Source: JAGQSZ01 sp049672765
GTDB lineage: Bacteria; Actinomycetota; Acidimicrobiia; Acidimicrobiales; Microtrichaceae
Length of the DNA: 11,988 nucleotides
Direction: 5' to 3'
NCBI GenBank assembly: GCA_049672765.1
Contig: JBATWQ010000313.1
Span: 1 to 11,988 of the forward strand
In this document: piece after piece, positions 10,905-11,988 of the stretch
Layout of the letters: each line of letters begins with the position of its first letter
Numbering within the stretch: the stretch's first letter is position 1
Notes under the pieces: model-generated
Databases searched by the model: none
What the model was told of the DNA's origin: nothing
The model's input: the letters and a program-made list of their open reading frames with translations, nothing else
Position numbers and translations under genes: made by a program

Positions 10905-11077
10905 AGGTCCGATTCCAAGGATTCTCCGAATGTCTCTCCGGCGGCAGCGACAGGCGCTCCCAAGTCCGGGGGATTAGGCCTTCTATGCTACTTAGTCAGC
11001 GTCGTCGAACTGCTGATACGACCCCGCAGTCCCGAACTGCAGCGAATGCCCGCGAACAGTCCACAATAGGAGAAGTC
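10905..11077. promoter_or_regulatory. Divergent intergenic region between GT4 and methyltransferase
   Basis: These 173 bases must hold promoters in both directions. TATGCT (10984-10989) resembles a -10 box for the plus strand, but no good -35 lies 17 nt before it. TTAGTC (10992-10997) with GATACG (11015-11020) has 17-nt spacing but weak hexamers. The frame of the methyltransferase is open back to an ATG at 10985; that extra stretch is Arg/Thr/Ser-rich and unlike the family, so I treat it as leader. Confidence 0.4.
11068..11072 (+). promoter_or_regulatory. Ribosome binding site deciding a TTG start
   Basis: AGGAG lies 5 nt before the TTG at 11078, which is good spacing. It favours this start over the upstream in-frame ATG at 10985, which has no such site and adds 31 residues without family resemblance. 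Confidence 0.7.
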
Positions 11078-11860
11078 TTGAAGCTCACCGGTGAACGCCC
11101 CATGGAGGGCCAGACCCCAGACTCGCTCCTGGCACTCCACGCCGCGGGCTATCGAGAGGTGCGCGCCAGGGTGGGCAGCGGCAAGATGCTGGACCTGGGA
11201 TGCGGCCTGGCAGACGGCACTGTCAGCTTCGCTTCCGATGACCGCATGCTCATCGGGGTCGACTACGACCAGGAAACCGCTGCGACAGCGGTCAAGCTCC
11301 ACCCCGACGTCGACCTTCGCGCCATCTGCAGCGATGGCGCCAAGCTGCCAATACGCAATGACGCGTTCGACGACATCTGCTCCTCACACCTCATCGAGCA
11401 CTTCGTCGACCCGGAGTTCCACGTTTCCGAGGTGTCGCGGGTCCTCGCCGAGGACGGTCGGGCGTTCTTCCTGACGCCAAACAAGCCCGCGGATTTCGAG
11501 AATCCCTATCACGTCTACCTCTTCGACCCCGAGGATCTGCAGGCGATGCTGTCCCGACACTTCGACGACGTCACGGTCATCGGCCTTGATGCCACCCCGA
11601 CGGTCAAGGCGGACTTCGAGAAGCGGCGGGAGATGGCCAACAAACTGTTGAAGCTCGACCCCTTTGGTCTGCGTCACAAGCTTCCACGCAAGGCATTTGT
11701 CTGGCTGCACGCCACCGGTCGTCGGGTCGCGTACCGGTTCACCAACACCGAACAGGTCGGTGGACAGTCGGGTATCACCGACAAGGACTTTTTCGTCACC
11801 GACAAGATCGATCCGTCGACGCTGGTGCTGCTGGCGATAGCCGGCAAGCCCAAGCGCTGA
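11078..11860 (+). CDS. Class I SAM-dependent methyltransferase
   Basis: The 260-aa protein begins at TTG with the conserved-looking opening LTGERPMEGQTPDSLLALHAAGYREV (split here across residues 3-28), followed by the Rossmann SAM-binding core. Motif I is MLDLGCGLADG (37-47). GVDYD (60-64) ends strand 2 and binds the SAM ribose. SDGAKLPIRNDAFDDICSSH (85-104) spans motifs II/III, and LIEHFVDP (105-112) with VLAEDGRAFFLTPN (122-135) is typical of the Methyltransf_11 group. The segment about 175-225 is a basic helical extension that may bind the acceptor. The substrate cannot be told. Small-molecule or glycan O-methylation would fit the neighbouring glycosyltransferases, but that is inference. 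It is transcribed divergently from the GT4-HAD pair. No transmembrane segment is seen. Confidence 0.87.
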   Translation: MKLTGERPMEGQTPDSLLALHAAGYREVRARVGSGKMLDLGCGLADGTVSFASDDRMLIGVDYDQETAATAVKLHPDVDLRAICSDGAKLPIRNDAFDDICSSHLIEHFVDPEFHVSEVSRVLAEDGRAFFLTPNKPADFENPYHVYLFDPEDLQAMLSRHFDDVTVIGLDATPTVKADFEKRREMANKLLKLDPFGLRHKLPRKAFVWLHATGRRVAYRFTNTEQVGGQSGITDKDFFVTDKIDPSTLVLLAIAGKPKR

Positions 11861-11973
11861 GCCGACACCGCCGCCCCAGGCGAGCCTGCGCGGGTCCGCC
11901 GCGGGAACGCTGCCAGCTCGTTGCGCCAAACAGCCGCCTGCGGTGAAGATTTCTGCAGAAGTGTGATTGGAGT

Positions 11974-11988
11974 GGTCGAATATCGACC
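11974..11988. repeat. Perfect inverted repeat at the window edge
   Basis: GGTCGA (11974-11979) and TCGACC (11983-11988) are perfect inverted arms around ATA, ending exactly at the last base. A palindrome TTCTGCAGAA (11951-11960) lies just before. The 128 bp after the methyltransferase contain no gene that I can support. The repeat could be an operator or part of a hairpin for whatever lies to the right. Confidence 0.35.

Noticed and set aside
10985..11077. ATG at 10985 as methyltransferase start
   Set aside because: The 31 added residues do not resemble the family and there is no ribosome site; the TTG at 11078 has AGGAG at 5-nt spacing and begins directly at the conserved opening.
11384..11929. 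181-codon minus-strand frame over the methyltransferase end
   Set aside because: It is antisense to the methyltransferase C-terminal half and shows no motif of its own.

Overview
The window is high-GC DNA (about 60-65 % by eye) with dense, GC-biased codon use and several GTG or TTG starts. The proteins (an actinobacterial-type M18 aminopeptidase, a CapA-like lipoprotein, a long fused-domain glutamate synthase) suggest an actinobacterium. A member of Acidimicrobiia is my best guess, but I cannot establish this without a search.

Layout from left to right. On the minus strand, positions 1-1543 hold the start of an M18 aminopeptidase gene (apeB-like, running off the left edge) directly downstream of a CapA/PgsA-like putative lipoprotein gene; one base separates them. 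A 349-bp non-coding stretch (1544-1892) follows. It holds several inverted repeats and is the shared upstream region of capA (minus) and the glutamate synthase operon gltB-gltD (plus, 1893-7969). GltB and GltD together make NADPH-dependent glutamate synthase, the GOGAT half of ammonia assimilation, and all the expected cofactor motifs are intact. After 92 bp comes a plus-strand family 2 glycosyltransferase gene (8062-8961). Convergent to it is a minus-strand pair with a 4-base overlap: a family 4 glycosyltransferase (9672-10904) followed by a small HAD hydrolase resembling NT5C-type 5'-nucleotidases (9031-9675). Divergent from that pair is a class I SAM-dependent methyltransferase (11078-11860). 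The last 128 bp show no gene.

The left two thirds is housekeeping metabolism: nitrogen assimilation, peptide turnover and an envelope lipoprotein. The right third, with two glycosyltransferases, a HAD phosphatase and a methyltransferase, looks like part of a glycan or glycoconjugate locus with unknown product. I found no mobile element, CRISPR array, tRNA, rRNA or clear phage gene. No obviously new system stands out. The points most worth a second look are the inverted repeats in the gltBD leader, the coupled GT4-HAD pair, and a low-complexity insertion in the aminopeptidase N-terminus.
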